Assembly (NCBI GenBank): GCA_018398585.1
Contig: JAGTTD010000002.1
Span: 34,030,186 to 34,094,185, forward strand
Origin: Simmondsia chinensis
Taxonomy: Eukaryota > Streptophyta > Magnoliopsida > Caryophyllales > Simmondsiaceae
Direction: 5' to 3'
DNA length: 64,000 bases
In this document: one piece after another, positions 14,901 to 23,051 of the stretch
How positions within the stretch are numbered: position 1 is the stretch's first letter
Layout: every line of letters starts with the position of its first letter
Notes under the pieces: generated by a model
Told to the model about the DNA's origin: nothing
Database searches by the model: none
Seen by the model: the letters and a program-made list of their open reading frames with translations, nothing else
Made by a program: the position numbers and the translations under genes

Positions 14901-17900
14901 CACGTGTAGGTTTTTGACGAGGGTCTAGGGTGGTGGCTGGTTTCGGGAGGTCAACTTAGGTCGATAGCCAATCTGGGGTGGTCTGCTGGGTCAGTGGCGG
15001 GTTCGGGTGGTCGGTTAGGTTTGGAGGGGTAAGGTTGCGCTAGGGCTTCGGTGGGTGGATTTGAGGGTCAGATTTTTTTTTTTTTTTTTTTAATAGATCT
15101 GAGTTCTTTTCTGTTTTTTTTTTTTTTTTTTTTTTTTTTTGGAAAAGGGGGTTAGGGTTTGCAAGGTACAAAAGCGGTAGTTTTTTTTTTTTCTGGTTTT
15201 TTCCTTTCTAGAATTGAACAAAAAATAGATGATGGTGGATATGGGACGATGAAGATTGGAAAGGGGCGACACTGACGGTGAACGGTGATGATGGTGGTAG
15301 TGGCAACAGAAGCGATGGATCCGAACTTGCTCTGATACCAATTTGATAGAGATTAAACATCCATGTGCCTAATCGAAGAGTTCCTAGGCATCCCTGTGCC
15401 TAAGAGGACGGTTGAATAGCCCTGTGCCCAACCAACTAAGTATCCCTATACTTAACTTTAAGCAACCCTGTGCTTAAGATAATAAAAAAAGGAACTTAAT
15501 TTTATTCAATAGTATAATGGTCTGTCATAGGCTTTGTTTACATAAGTATTTATAGAAAAAGAAATAGAATCTTAAAGGAAAATAAACTCCTAAATATCCT
15601 AATACGACAATAACAAAGAAAACTAACAATAATCCTAACTAATAACATATCTTAAATCGTGATAGGATTTACAACCAGTAAACTACTTAATAATTATCCT
15701 AAATCTACATCTTGATCTTTTCTCCTCTATCTGTATCAATGATGGTCAGACATCAATGGCATAGAGACATGAGGGAGCTAACCCAACTGAAATCCGCCAG
15801 TCACTCATCACTATGATCCCAAAAATCATACCTAGTAGAGGCTAAGCAAAATCATACACAATCATTCAGCAAGTAGATAAGCCTTCAAGATAATTGAGAA
15901 ATTCAGTAGTCATTAACGTCAATCAAACTCCTCACAGCTCTATACAAGGGAGGTTTTCCGCCGCATTTTTGTAGAAGCATTTCATAATAGTAAGGTGCAC
16001 AGTCGCGGCCATAGTTCTCATCAATCTTCCTCAACTTGAAGAAATATATTTCACAAACAAGTAACCAACATGCATGATGATTGGCTTTTCAAATGTTGCA
16101 GTTTATCAAGATTTAGGCTGAGATATGCTACTTTTTCTCTAATTTGATTCAAATAACATTTTACTGCTCACCATACAACAGCAACAACAAAACAACATTA
16201 GACCTTGTCCAATGAAACAAAGTCTTCTTTTACGCAACCTAATCACGTTTTTGGGGCTTTCAATAAAATAACATAAAATAAAATAAATTATGTTTTTGGG
16301 GCTCTACCTCTCCCCATCTTAACATGGCAAGCAACCGTAAACTCTTTTCAAAACATCCATAGGTCCCCACCTCACATGTCCAAACCATCTCAGTGACTCT
16401 CTTTGAGGATAAATCCATTGCTAACCTTATATAGTAATCCAAACCATAACAGCGAAAGAAATAGTGAGCACAACCCCAGTGATTACTTTTCAAAAACAAC
16501 AAAACTCTAGGAGAACACAACAAAGACAACTGTGAACTTAATTCAGCCAATGAAAAATAAAAGCAAGCCTCTTTGTCCGGAAACGAACCCCGATATCATA
16601 TTTTTCTCACTATTGAATTAGGGAAAAGGGTAAACAAAACACTATATATACAGACATACATACATATAGATACATACATATATATATATATATGTATATA
16701 TATAGGGGTGGGGGGTGATCTCAGGTGGGAGGAAGATGATCAGCAGCTAAATGAGTGATCCAAAATGTACCCCCTCACTCCCACCAATTGTTCTATTTCA
16801 GGTCATGGTGCAATGCAAACCTCTCCAATGAAAATATAAATGAGATCATCTAGCACCATCTGGGATTTTCACAGCTCAGAAATCAAATCCAGCGGACCCC
16901 AACTATGGTTGGTGGGCCCAGGCAACTACTGTCCCATAAAGTTCTATGTCAGCAGGCAATGGTTGATTGCAACTAATGGGACTTGAAGCTTGAAGTCAAT
17001 CACATAATTCACACGAACTTTCCTACACCAAACCCTCAACCTAAAACTCATCGCTTCCTTTTGAAAATCCAACTGAATCTCTTAAAATATTTATGGCTCA
17101 TGGTATAACTTTGTAAAGAAAACCAGACACAACCTAAAATTACAAAATATTGAGGGTGTTAAAGAGCAACATATGCCGGTTAATTTCTTATGGAAAAAAT
17201 GGCCTTTTTGGGAACTCTTGAGACCAAGAGCTTTGGAGGCTTCATTGGCCTTAATTGATTTACAAAATGACTGGAGCTCTTTAAGTTATTAGCTTATAGT
17301 TTTTATTCTTGCTTTTTTGTAGTTTTTAGGACATTTTGTTCTTAATTCCTTATATATTTTCTCCTTTTATATTATTTATTTCTCTTATAAAAGAAAAATA
17401 CTGAGAGTAGAGCAGAAAAATGAAAAAAATTATTCATAAAATTGCACCAAAACATGCCTGCACAACACGAACGTCATATGCCGGCCTATTAGCGGGGTCT
17501 TCTGCTTGGCGCAAAAGCTTCATATGCGCAAGAACATCCTCTGCCCTCTCCACGTTCACGTCTAACGCATACCTACCAAAATATTAATAAAATCTTACCT
17601 CACAAAAATGATCCCAATTCAACAACGAAACCCACAAACAACAACAACCCAGTACCTCAAAGAAACGAAACCCACAAGAAATGAGGAAACTAAACTATGA
17701 AACAAAAGCCAAGAGAATCACACATGTTTTTAAGCATGTTCAAATTAGTTCCTAATCTTTTCCTATGTTTAAATTAGTCCCCAGTGTTTGTAACTTTATT
17801 CAAATTAGTTCCTAATATTTTCTTTCATTCAAAATATTCCTTGATTTTGTAACCTTATTCAAATTAGTTCCTAACCTTTTCTTTTGCTCAAAATAGGCCC

Positions 17901-18688
17901 TAATATTTTATCTCATAACAAAATTGATCCTTTATTTTTTTTAAAATTTTTACTTAATTTTAGTCACTAAATGAAGAACTAATTTTATTTTTTTTTTAAC
18001 ATAAGAGACTAATTTAGACACTACATTTAACAAAAGAAAAGACAAAACACTAATTTGAACAAATTTAAAAACACAAAGGAGAAGCAACCCGAACAACTTT
18101 GAAATTAAACAATCAACCAGATTTAGTTCGTATACTCGAAGTCGTGTCAATTTCGACCTTGCACGATTTTTAATTATGTCAATTTAGTTCAATAGACAAG
18201 ATTGAAGTGCAGTTAATGACATAATTTTAATGGCACAACCACGTTAGATGCAAATAACTTAGTACAAACCCATTTGTTAACCCAATTTAAACAAGCCAAT
18301 GACCAGACCATTTAAAATTCCATCACCAACTTAGCATAAATTTTACTCGAGGACCAAACTCATACATTATAACTTGTACAGGGACTAAATTGACAGAGTT
18401 GGCAAACCCTAAAATTAAACAATCAAACAAAAGCCAACAGAATCGCACACATAGAGAAAGAGATTCAATTCAAAATAAAGCAAACAACCTAGCAGGAAAA
18501 CGATTGAAATGAAGCCAAAGCTGATCATCAAATCCAGGAAGCCTAGCTTCCTCAGAATCAGACTCCTGTAGGCGACGAAGAACTTCATTGAAGACTTCAA
18601 GCTTCTGACGCTGCTGCCTAGGAGTCCTAGAAGGCGACGTTTCGACAGCTCTACTGCTGCAACTCTCCGCATCATCGTCCATCGCCAT
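593..18688 (-). CDS. ACT-domain Raf-like protein kinase (STY8/17/46 family), 3'-truncated by window edge
   Basis: Spliced gene, exons in transcript order: 18489-18688, 17458-17572, 12119-12219, 11911-12012, 11697-11751, 10307-10417, 9402-9452, 6955-7130, 6776-6883, 2087-2160, 1445-1620, 593-688. Phases join without a break, giving 455 codons. The N-terminus ([29 protein letters not shown]) is the family hallmark. An ACT regulatory domain lies near residues 174-232. The kinase domain starts near 290 with the glycine-rich loop VASGSYGDL, the VAIK lysine, [10 protein letters not shown] near residue 410, DFG and GTYRWMAPE. Family members are cytosolic dual-specificity kinases; in Arabidopsis they phosphorylate chloroplast transit peptides. 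The start is the first in-frame ATG, followed by ATG two codons later. The remaining C-lobe exons lie left of position 1. The protein frame is intact, so it is probably functional. Confidence 0.93.
1445..1620 (-). CDS. kinase exon 11 (hinge, catalytic loop)
   Basis: Encodes [20 protein letters not shown] through [15 protein letters not shown]. The HRDLKxxN catalytic loop is complete. Acceptor TTGTTAG/AG and donor GGA/GTAAGT. The Glu codon is split with exon 10. Confidence 0.93.
2087..2160 (-). CDS. kinase exon 10 (alphaC-beta4)
   Basis: A short 74-bp exon encoding [20 protein letters not shown] and CIVT. It is too short and split to show up as an open frame, but acceptor CTTGTAG/G, donor ACTG/GTAAAA and phases match both neighbours exactly. 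It is separated from exon 9 by a 4.6-kb TE-filled intron. Confidence 0.9.
3034..3362. mobile_element. near-palindromic foldback MITE
   Basis: Two arms of about 150 bp (3034-3186 and about 3213-3362) are reverse complements with few mismatches, separated by about 26 bp. The ends read ACAGTACAAGG and CCTTGTACTG. There is no coding capacity. Transcribed as part of the kinase pre-mRNA, it could form a long hairpin. A clear target duplication was not found. Confidence 0.75.
4502..5292. mobile_element. hAT-type MITE, full length
   Basis: Starts TAGGGGTGTAAATG and ends CATTTATACCCTTA, an imperfect terminal inverted repeat. It is flanked by an 8-bp near-duplication, GTTAGAGA (4494-4501) and GTCAGAGA (5293-5300). 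The interior near both ends is rich in GAGCTCG/CTCGAGC words; the centre is AT-rich with poly-A and poly-T runs. There is no transposase, so it is non-autonomous. Confidence 0.7.
5560..5694 (+). mobile_element. 5S-type SINE, 5'-truncated, nested in hAT element
   Basis: Contains the shared tail of the SINE family (GCTGCGTACA, GGCGGGAGCCCTTGAGGCAC) ending in a short T-rich tail. It is flanked by a perfect 16-bp target duplication AGTATAACAATTCTCA at 5544-5559 and 5695-5710. The 5S-rRNA-like head is missing, consistent with 5' truncation at reverse transcription. Confidence 0.85.
6228..6400. repeat. short AT-rich tandem duplication
   Basis: The stretch beginning ATCTAATATTTAATATTATA occurs at about 6231 and again at about 6355, each followed by a run of A and AGC(T/A)CTAGAA. 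It lies inside the hAT-type element, probably by local slippage or duplication. Confidence 0.5.
6776..7130 (-). CDS. kinase exons 8 and 9 (ATP-binding lobe)
   Basis: Exon 8 (6955-7130) carries the ACT-kinase linker and the glycine-rich loop VASGSYGDL. Exon 9 (6776-6883) carries [20 protein letters not shown], with the ATP-anchoring lysine of VAIK. They are separated by a 71-bp intron. A Leu codon is split across the junction (CT/G), and the exon 9 donor leaves AG to complete Arg in exon 10. Confidence 0.92.
7131..9401 (-). other. kinase intron 7
   Basis: 2.3 kb of AT-rich non-coding DNA. Apart from an (AT)n microsatellite I see no element with recognisable ends, no RNA gene and no coding frame with family resemblance. 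Confidence 0.6.
8911..8945. repeat. (AT)n microsatellite
   Basis: An almost pure dinucleotide run of about 17 AT units inside kinase intron 7. Such runs are often length-polymorphic. Confidence 0.95.
9402..9452 (-). CDS. kinase exon 7 (linker)
   Basis: A 51-bp exon encoding [17 protein letters not shown], the acidic helix that follows the ACT domain in this family. Acceptor CTTTTAG and donor AAG/GTAGTT; both ends phase 0. Confidence 0.88.
10307..10417 (-). CDS. kinase exon 6 (ACT domain, second half)
   Basis: Encodes [20 protein letters not shown] and [17 protein letters not shown], the beta-alpha-beta core of the ACT domain of STY-type kinases. Flanked by TTTTCAG and GAG/GTAGTG; phase 0 at both ends. 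Confidence 0.93.
10418..11696 (-). other. kinase intron 5
   Basis: Non-coding intron sequence. The only striking element is a run of 26 G at 11333-11358. Open frames in this stretch show no protein-family features and are judged chance. Confidence 0.6.
11333..11358. repeat. poly-G run (26 nt)
   Basis: An uninterrupted run of 26 G on the plus strand, C on the transcribed pre-mRNA, inside kinase intron 5. Run length in assemblies is unreliable. Confidence 0.9.
11697..11751 (-). CDS. kinase exon 5 (ACT domain start)
   Basis: Encodes (R)[18 protein letters not shown], the first strand of the ACT domain. The Arg codon is split with exon 4. Acceptor CATTAG and donor CAG/GTAAAG. Confidence 0.9.
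11911..12219 (-). CDS. kinase exons 3 and 4 (variable linker)
   Basis: Exon 3 (12119-12219) encodes [20 protein letters not shown] and further Ser-rich sequence. Exon 4 (11911-12012) encodes [20 protein letters not shown] and on to AGIHPW. This linker between the N-terminal helix and the ACT domain is known to be variable in the family. Both splice junctions are GT-AG and keep the frame. Confidence 0.85.
12903..13296 (-). repeat. 3' LTR of PDS5-carrying element
   Basis: About 95% identical by eye to 15344-15738. Repeated 'CCTGTGCC...' style short motifs occur within the LTR. Terminal TGATAGAG / CTCTATCA. Confidence 0.88.
13586..14483 (-). pseudogene. PDS5: PDS5 cohesin-cofactor fragment, captured and intronless
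   Basis: About 260 codons similar to the N-terminal part of plant PDS5 (sister-chromatid cohesion protein). Markers include [59 protein letters not shown] and [21 protein letters not shown] frameshift near 13806-13846 moves the frame before [20 protein letters not shown]. Plant PDS5 genes have many introns (family knowledge), yet this stretch is uninterrupted, suggesting capture from a spliced transcript. It has no ATG at the expected start, lacks the rest of the roughly 800-1600-residue protein and sits between LTRs, so it is not a working PDS5 gene. It runs in the same sense as the retroelement transcript. Confidence 0.85.
14484..15328 (-). other. interior filler of PDS5-carrying element
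   Basis: GT-rich sequence with repeated GGTGG/GGTTTTGG words and three long T or A runs (14480s, 15070s, 15115-15140). I see no convincing coding region; open frames here are low complexity. Confidence 0.5.
15329..15340 (-). other. primer-binding site (initiator-Met tRNA)
   Basis: The minus strand reads TGGTATCAGAGC three bases after the 5' LTR end, matching the 3' end of plant initiator methionine tRNA. Confidence 0.85.
15344..15738 (-). repeat. 5' LTR of PDS5-carrying element
   Basis: Partner of 12903-13296. It is followed on the minus strand by the primer-binding site, which fixes the element's orientation. Confidence 0.88.
15739..17457 (-). other. kinase intron 2, distal part
   Basis: Non-coding. 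It holds a TA/TACA microsatellite at about 16,640-16,704 and a local duplication around 16,240-16,305 (TTTTTGGGGCTT / TTTTTGGGGCTC). No RNA gene or further element with clear ends is visible. Confidence 0.55.
17458..17572 (-). CDS. kinase exon 2 with GC donor
   Basis: Encodes [20 protein letters not shown] and [18 protein letters not shown], the conserved region following the N-terminal helix. The acceptor is GGTAG. The 3' end that keeps phase is GTGCAG/GCATGT, a GC-AG intron; no GT donor nearby maintains the frame into exon 3. Confidence 0.88.
17573..18488 (-). repeat. kinase intron 1, dispersed AT-rich repeats
   Basis: The part at 17,740-18,060 repeats the words CAAATTAGTTCCTAA and AAATTAGTC; similar sequence recurs at 20,020-20,310. 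The part at about 18,150-18,400 (GTCAATTTAG, TTAACGACATAA-like, ACTTAGCATAAATTTTACTC) is clearly related to 30,930-31,170. Both look like old dispersed elements without visible ends. Confidence 0.6.
18489..18688 (-). CDS. kinase exon 1 (start)
   Basis: Begins [20 protein letters not shown], then the diagnostic [20 protein letters not shown] and [17 protein letters not shown]. The ATG at 18,688 is the first in-frame ATG; a longer overlapping frame starts only at a TTG. The donor GCTAG/GTTGTT splits an Arg codon. Confidence 0.93.
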
Positions 18689-19020
18689 TTGAAACTCAAG
18701 AAGATCAACTATGAAGAGAAGGAATCAGACTGATTTCGCATACATTCAGCGCAGAAAATGAAGCTCGATCGTGGTAACCGCTACAGAGGAGAGAGAACGG
18801 AGAGTAGGAGGAGTAGTGAGATATAGGAGAGGGGAGGGGGGGGGGGGGGGGGGAAGTCGCGGAGGGGGTGCATATCACTTCGCTCAAAGAGAGGGAGAGC
18901 GGGGAGGCCCACCCGGCGTGTCAAAAGATGGGAACACTTGCTTTCTTTCTTCTACCTGTTTGCCCTTTTTCATACCCACATCATTTTTTTTTTTTTTTTT
19001 TTTAAACAACAGCAAGATTT
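18689..19020 (-). promoter_or_regulatory. 5' UTR/promoter-proximal region of kinase gene
   Basis: Upstream flank of the start codon. In the minus sense it is rich in CT tracts (TCTCTCC) with a C run opposite 18,836-18,854, as is common in plant 5' leaders. No certain TATA box can be assigned. A poly-T run at about 18,987-19,003 marks the change to repeat sequence. Confidence 0.4.
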
Positions 19021-19024
19021 GTTA

Positions 19025-19481
19025 GCATTAAGCTTGGCTCAGGCTCAACTCGATACTCACTAAGTTTGGAAAGTTTAAGCTTAAGCTCTACTCGTCTAAA
19101 GCTTAGGCTTAACTCATCTTGATTTAAGTTCTGTGAGCTTCAAATTGAGCTTGTAATATTTCGGTTCATTTAACCTTAATTTAGGCTGGTTTGGGCTCAT
19201 TCAAGCTCGGACTCCACTTATTTAGGTTCAAGTTTAGCTTAATTAGGGATATTTAATAAAATAGATTATATTAAGAAAGGCTCGTTTAGACTTACGAGCC
19301 TACGAGCTTGATCTTCCTTAAACTCAAGCTTGGCTCAATAAGTTAAACAAGCCGGATTGGGCCCGGCTCGAAGCTAAACAAGCCAAATCGGCTCGGCTCA
19401 AACTCAAAGCAAGCCAAGCCTTTTAAGGTATACAACGAGGAGGATTCACGTGCAGGGTTGGCTCATTTACACCCCTAGCAA
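19025..19481. mobile_element. hAT-type MITE fragment
   Basis: GAGCTC/AAGCTT-word-rich sequence related to 1-404 and 4502-5292, ending TTTACACCCCTA at about 19,480. The matching left terminus TAGGGGTG is absent, so it appears to be left-truncated. Confidence 0.45.
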
Positions 19482-19764
19482 GGCTTTTGTAGAAAAATCT
19501 AGCAATATGTTTTTGGTGGAGATTGAATTTTTGTGACGTTTGTCCTTTGATATCTTTGCCACTAAATTATATCTTTAAGAGACATTTAGGTTCAATTTTT
19601 CACAATGGCATTTTCTTATCCCTAGACATGTTTTCACATTTTCCTGCCAACACTTCTCCTTTGTGTCCTTGAAGGACAATGGCCTAGTTGATGAAAATTT
19701 CAACGATTGGAGAAGTCCTCTGGATTTCAAGCCTGAATGATACTAAAAAAAAAACATAACACTT

Positions 19765-20000
19765 AATTTTTTTTTTTTTTTTTTGATAGGAAAAGAAATA
19801 TCATTAATTAAGAAAGAATATATATAAAGTTAAAGATAAGATGTCCTCACTTATCAAAATAATAAAACCTAATGACACAAAGCTCTCCAATTCCTCTGCA
19901 AATCTGTCAGCATTATATTCTAGAAGCACCTAAAGCTCTTAGCCCAAATAGCTCCTAAAAAGACCACCCTATCCATAAAAAGTTCACCGATGTATATTGC
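19765..20000 (-). mobile_element. possible LINE 3' end
   Basis: A T run at about 19,767-19,784 is followed by non-coding sequence; on the minus strand this reads as a 3' end with a poly(A) tail. The body is short and has no coding sequence, so the class is uncertain. Confidence 0.3.
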
Positions 20001-20019
20001 TTATATGGTTATATTATTA

Positions 20020-20295
20020 TGTCATATTAGTCTTTTATTTTCATAACTTTGTTTAAATTAGGATTTTATTTTGTAATTTTGTTTAAATTAGTCTTTTATT
20101 TTTTTATTCAAAATATGCCTAATGTTTTATTTTATTAAAAAATTGGGCATTTATCTTTCTAATTTTTACTTAAATTTAGTTATCGTGTGGGGGCCAAATT
20201 TCATCATAATTCGGGACCATTTTGAAAAAAGAAAAAAAAATGACTAATTTGAATAAAATTATGAAAATGGTGTATCAATTTGAACAAAAGAAAAA
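20020..20295. repeat. dispersed AT-rich repeat
   Basis: Repeats of GTTTAAATTAG(T/G) and TTCAAAATATGCC match the sequence style of 17,740-18,060 in kinase intron 1. No ends are defined. Confidence 0.45.
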
Positions 20296-20310
20296 ATAAA
20301 AAACCTATTT

Positions 20311-20477
20311 TTTTTTTTTTTTTGTACATGGTAAGGAACGCAGGGGGGGGGGGGGGGGAGTCAACCCCACAAACTCCTCAAATAAGAGGATCACAAACAA
20401 AGCAAATGGGAATCGAACCCGGGACCTCCTGAATGGGTGCCAGCAATGCAAACCACTATGCCAATGCCCTAATGGGC
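20311..20477 (-). mobile_element. tRNA-derived SINE
   Basis: On the minus strand it starts with a polymerase III box A (TGGCATAGTGG) and box B (GGTTCGATTCC) at tRNA-like spacing, then a short body with a C run, and ends in a poly(A) tail. It is flanked by a 15-bp duplication with one mismatch: ATAAAAAACCTATTT (20296-20310) and ATAAAAAACCAATTT (20478-20492). Confidence 0.85.
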
Positions 20478-20997
20478 ATAAAAAACCAATTTAGACAAAT
20501 TAAAAAACATGAGGGATCAATGATGTAAATAACTCCCTCAAAATAATGAGTTTTTACTCCATTGTTATAATATTTCTATTTACCAAAATATTAAAAATAT
20601 GAAATCAAAAGTAAAATAATTCAAGAATATCTTGAATAAAACTTTAGACCAAACATAAAATAGAATAATTTAAAAATATCTTCAATTAAGCAAAGACAGG
20701 GACCAACAAAATAGAAAGAGACTTGGATTCAAAATTCACAATACTTTGATAGACATATTGAAACTTGAATAAATATTTCTTTTGATCCAAACACTTGGAT
20801 GATTTACAAAAACTAAAAACAACTACTTAAACAGAAAATACAATGGAAAATGAAGATCCTAACTTAATGCTAGAATCATATGTAAAATAACTATGCAAAT
20901 AAAAATATAATGATGGTGATGATGGCCGTAAAGGGCCGGTTATGATGGGAAAGCGAAGGGGATGCATCTTTTCACTAATTAGACTAGTAAATGTTAA

Positions 20998-21234
20998 CCA
21001 AAGAGGGCACCAACTCGCCGTTACCGGATTCCATTAGAATTCCGAAGTTAAGCGTGCTTGGGCGAAAATAGTACCAGGATGAGTGACCTTCTGGGAAGTC
21101 TTCACCCTCAGGTTGGGGGCACTGGGAAACAGCCTCTCTTCAGGTTAACACCCTGAAGGGGGAATACTGCGTACATCCGTCTCCCCAGACCCTGCGTAGG
21201 CGGGAGCCCTTGAGGCACTGGGTATGTTTCTTTT
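20998..21234 (+). mobile_element. 5S-rRNA-headed SINE, full length
   Basis: The head matches plant 5S rRNA over roughly 90 nt, including the internal promoter words AGTTAAGCGTGCTTGGGCG (box A) and a diverged box C (GGATGAGTGACC). The tail has a CAGCCTCT...GCTGCGTACA...GGCGGGAGCC...TTGAGGCAC core resembling the conserved 3' region of many angiosperm SINEs, and ends T-rich. Target duplication, 17 bp with one mismatch: AGACTAGTAAATGTTAA (20981-20997) and AGACTAATAAATGTTAA (21235-21251). Confidence 0.88.
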
Positions 21235-21335
21235 AGACTAATAAATGTTAAATCCTTGGAATATGCCATATACTAAATACTAAAAATATTCTAAGTATAA
21301 AATACAAAAGTATAAAAAGCAAAAGGCAAAAAATC

Positions 21336-21560
21336 AACATTTTCAATGCCTCAAAGGCCCCCGCTTAAGTAGGATCCAGGGGATGAATGTATGCAGCCTT
21401 CCCCCTTCAGCCTAAAGGGAAGCTGTTTTCAATAACCCCAACCTAAGGGGTGCAACACGAGGACTTCCCAGGAGATCATCCATCTTGGTATTACTCTCAC
21501 CCAAGCACACTTAACTTCGAAGTTCCAATGAAATCCGATACATACGTGTTGGTACCCTTT
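21336..21560 (-). mobile_element. 5S-rRNA-headed SINE, inverted copy
   Basis: Same structure as 20998-21234 on the opposite strand: GAAGTTAAGTGTGCTTGGGT head and CTGCATACA / GCGGGGGCC tail. It is more diverged, with many C-to-T type differences. It lies about 100 bp from the other copy, forming an inverted pair that could fold. Confidence 0.82.
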
Positions 21561-21565
21561 GAAGT

Positions 21566-23036
21566 ACAAGAGTATATACAAAATATATGTAAAATACAAA
21601 GAAAATGTATAAATATTCAACACAAAAAAATATCGTTATAATTTAAACGGCTTGGTCAGTAACTTTTTTTTGACCATCCAGTCACCTTTTATTAATAAAT
21701 GCGCATTTTGTTAAAAAATTATGTATTATGCACAATTTTTTTTTTTTTTTTGTTTTGAGCATAACGTATTATGCACATGGGCATTGGGATCAACCTCAAA
21801 CTATTTTATTCTTTTAGAATTATTCTTTAGTATTTTTTTACCTATTTAGGGTCAAACAATACCCTGAGCAACTATTTAAAACCTCAAAGGAAATCGCACA
21901 TAAGTTTACTTGTCTTATTTAGGTACTATTTTTTAAACACCAATTGTTAATAATTTTAATAAGTTTTATAATTAAAATTTTTATAATTTATTGTATTAGT
22001 ATTTATATTGTTAAAAAAAATGCTATTATATATAAAGGGTCTTATAGAAAATATTTGTTTTGGCTTAGAAAATGTCAAGAATGTCCCTGCTATAATGAAA
22101 ATTTTTTAAAGTATTTCTTTTTTTTTTTTTTTGAGTACAACGTAAAAATGGGACTTCTAATCATGGTACACAAAGGATACTTGAATTAAAGGTGTTGGTG
22201 CTAGAGGACGGTTCAAAGCCCATCAACCTCTTCTCTCAAGTGTTGCTTTCCTCTTCTAGAGAAAAATGTATTTCTTATTGATATAAAAAAAGATAAAAAA
22301 AAAAAAGAAAACTTAGAAGTATAGGGGTACCTGTAAAATATTTTTTTAACCCTTATCAAACTATCAAGAAATCATCTTTTTTAAAAGTTTAAACTGATGG
22401 GTGAAGACTCAGATTGGCTTTATATTCTAACATGTCCCCTCATACAAATGTCCATTTGGACTTGAAGGGGTTGTTGGGATTCGAATTCGTAACCTTTTTA
22501 TCATAAGGATTTGATATATATTATAAAATTATCTTTTCAAAAGTTTAAATTAATGGGTGAAGGCCCAATATTGACCTTATATTCTAGCTCAAACCTTAAC
22601 ATACTTATATGAATATTTTAATTTTGTTACATACATGTCAAGATAAATACAAAAGTATAATATTACAATATTGATAAGATGTCCCATAGACCAATTATGG
22701 ACCACCTTTAAGAAACGGTGTCGTAGGGTGGTAGTAGGTGGCTAGTAGGTGCTTGAGGAAGTGGGGTTCGGAGATCATTTTCAAGTACTTCTCTCCTTCA
22801 CGTGCTACTTTTCCAATTGGAGAATTAAACGGTACTGTTTTTTTTCCTCATTTTTTTGCATGCCATCCATGTGTATTAATGTATAGTCACAATTTGTAAA
22901 ATTCATTTTATTTAATAGAGTCCCTTGATCACTAACCAGGCTCTTACCTCAGTGATAAGATACAAGTTAGGGGATAAAGTATTACTTTAAGTTAAAAGGT
23001 TTACTGGGTAACTTACTCTCATTAGGGATGCTAAAT
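21566..23036. other. intergenic, AT-rich
   Basis: No gene seen. T/A runs at 21,740 and 22,120. A duplicated block around 22,380 and 22,535 shares AAAGTTTAAA and TGGGTGAAG then ATTCTA, probably an old LTR or repeat remnant. A C run lies at about 23,037-23,051. Confidence 0.5.
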
Positions 23037-23051
23037 CCCCCCCCCCCCCCC

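Larger units (their letters stand above)
12903..15738 (-). mobile_element. non-autonomous LTR retrotransposon with captured PDS5 fragment
   Basis: Two 394/395-bp direct repeats (12903-13296 and 15344-15738) begin TG and end CA. Reading on the minus strand, the 5' LTR (15344-15738) is followed by a primer-binding site TGGTATCAGAGC, complementary to initiator-Met tRNA. The 3' LTR is preceded by a purine tract AACTAGGGGAGAA. Nothing resembling gag, protease, RT or integrase is present; the 2-kb interior holds a PDS5-derived coding fragment and GT-rich filler with poly-T runs. It lies in kinase intron 2. No matching 5-bp duplication is visible (ACCAT left, ATGAT right). Confidence 0.85.

Noticed and set aside
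12898..15743. Target-site duplication for the PDS5-carrying element
   Set aside because: Flanks ACCAT and ATGAT do not match; the element may have lost it by mutation or recombined with another copy.
18415..18708. A longer frame overlapping kinase exon 1
   Set aside because: It would start at TTG and run out of frame with the clearly conserved MAMDDD... exon.
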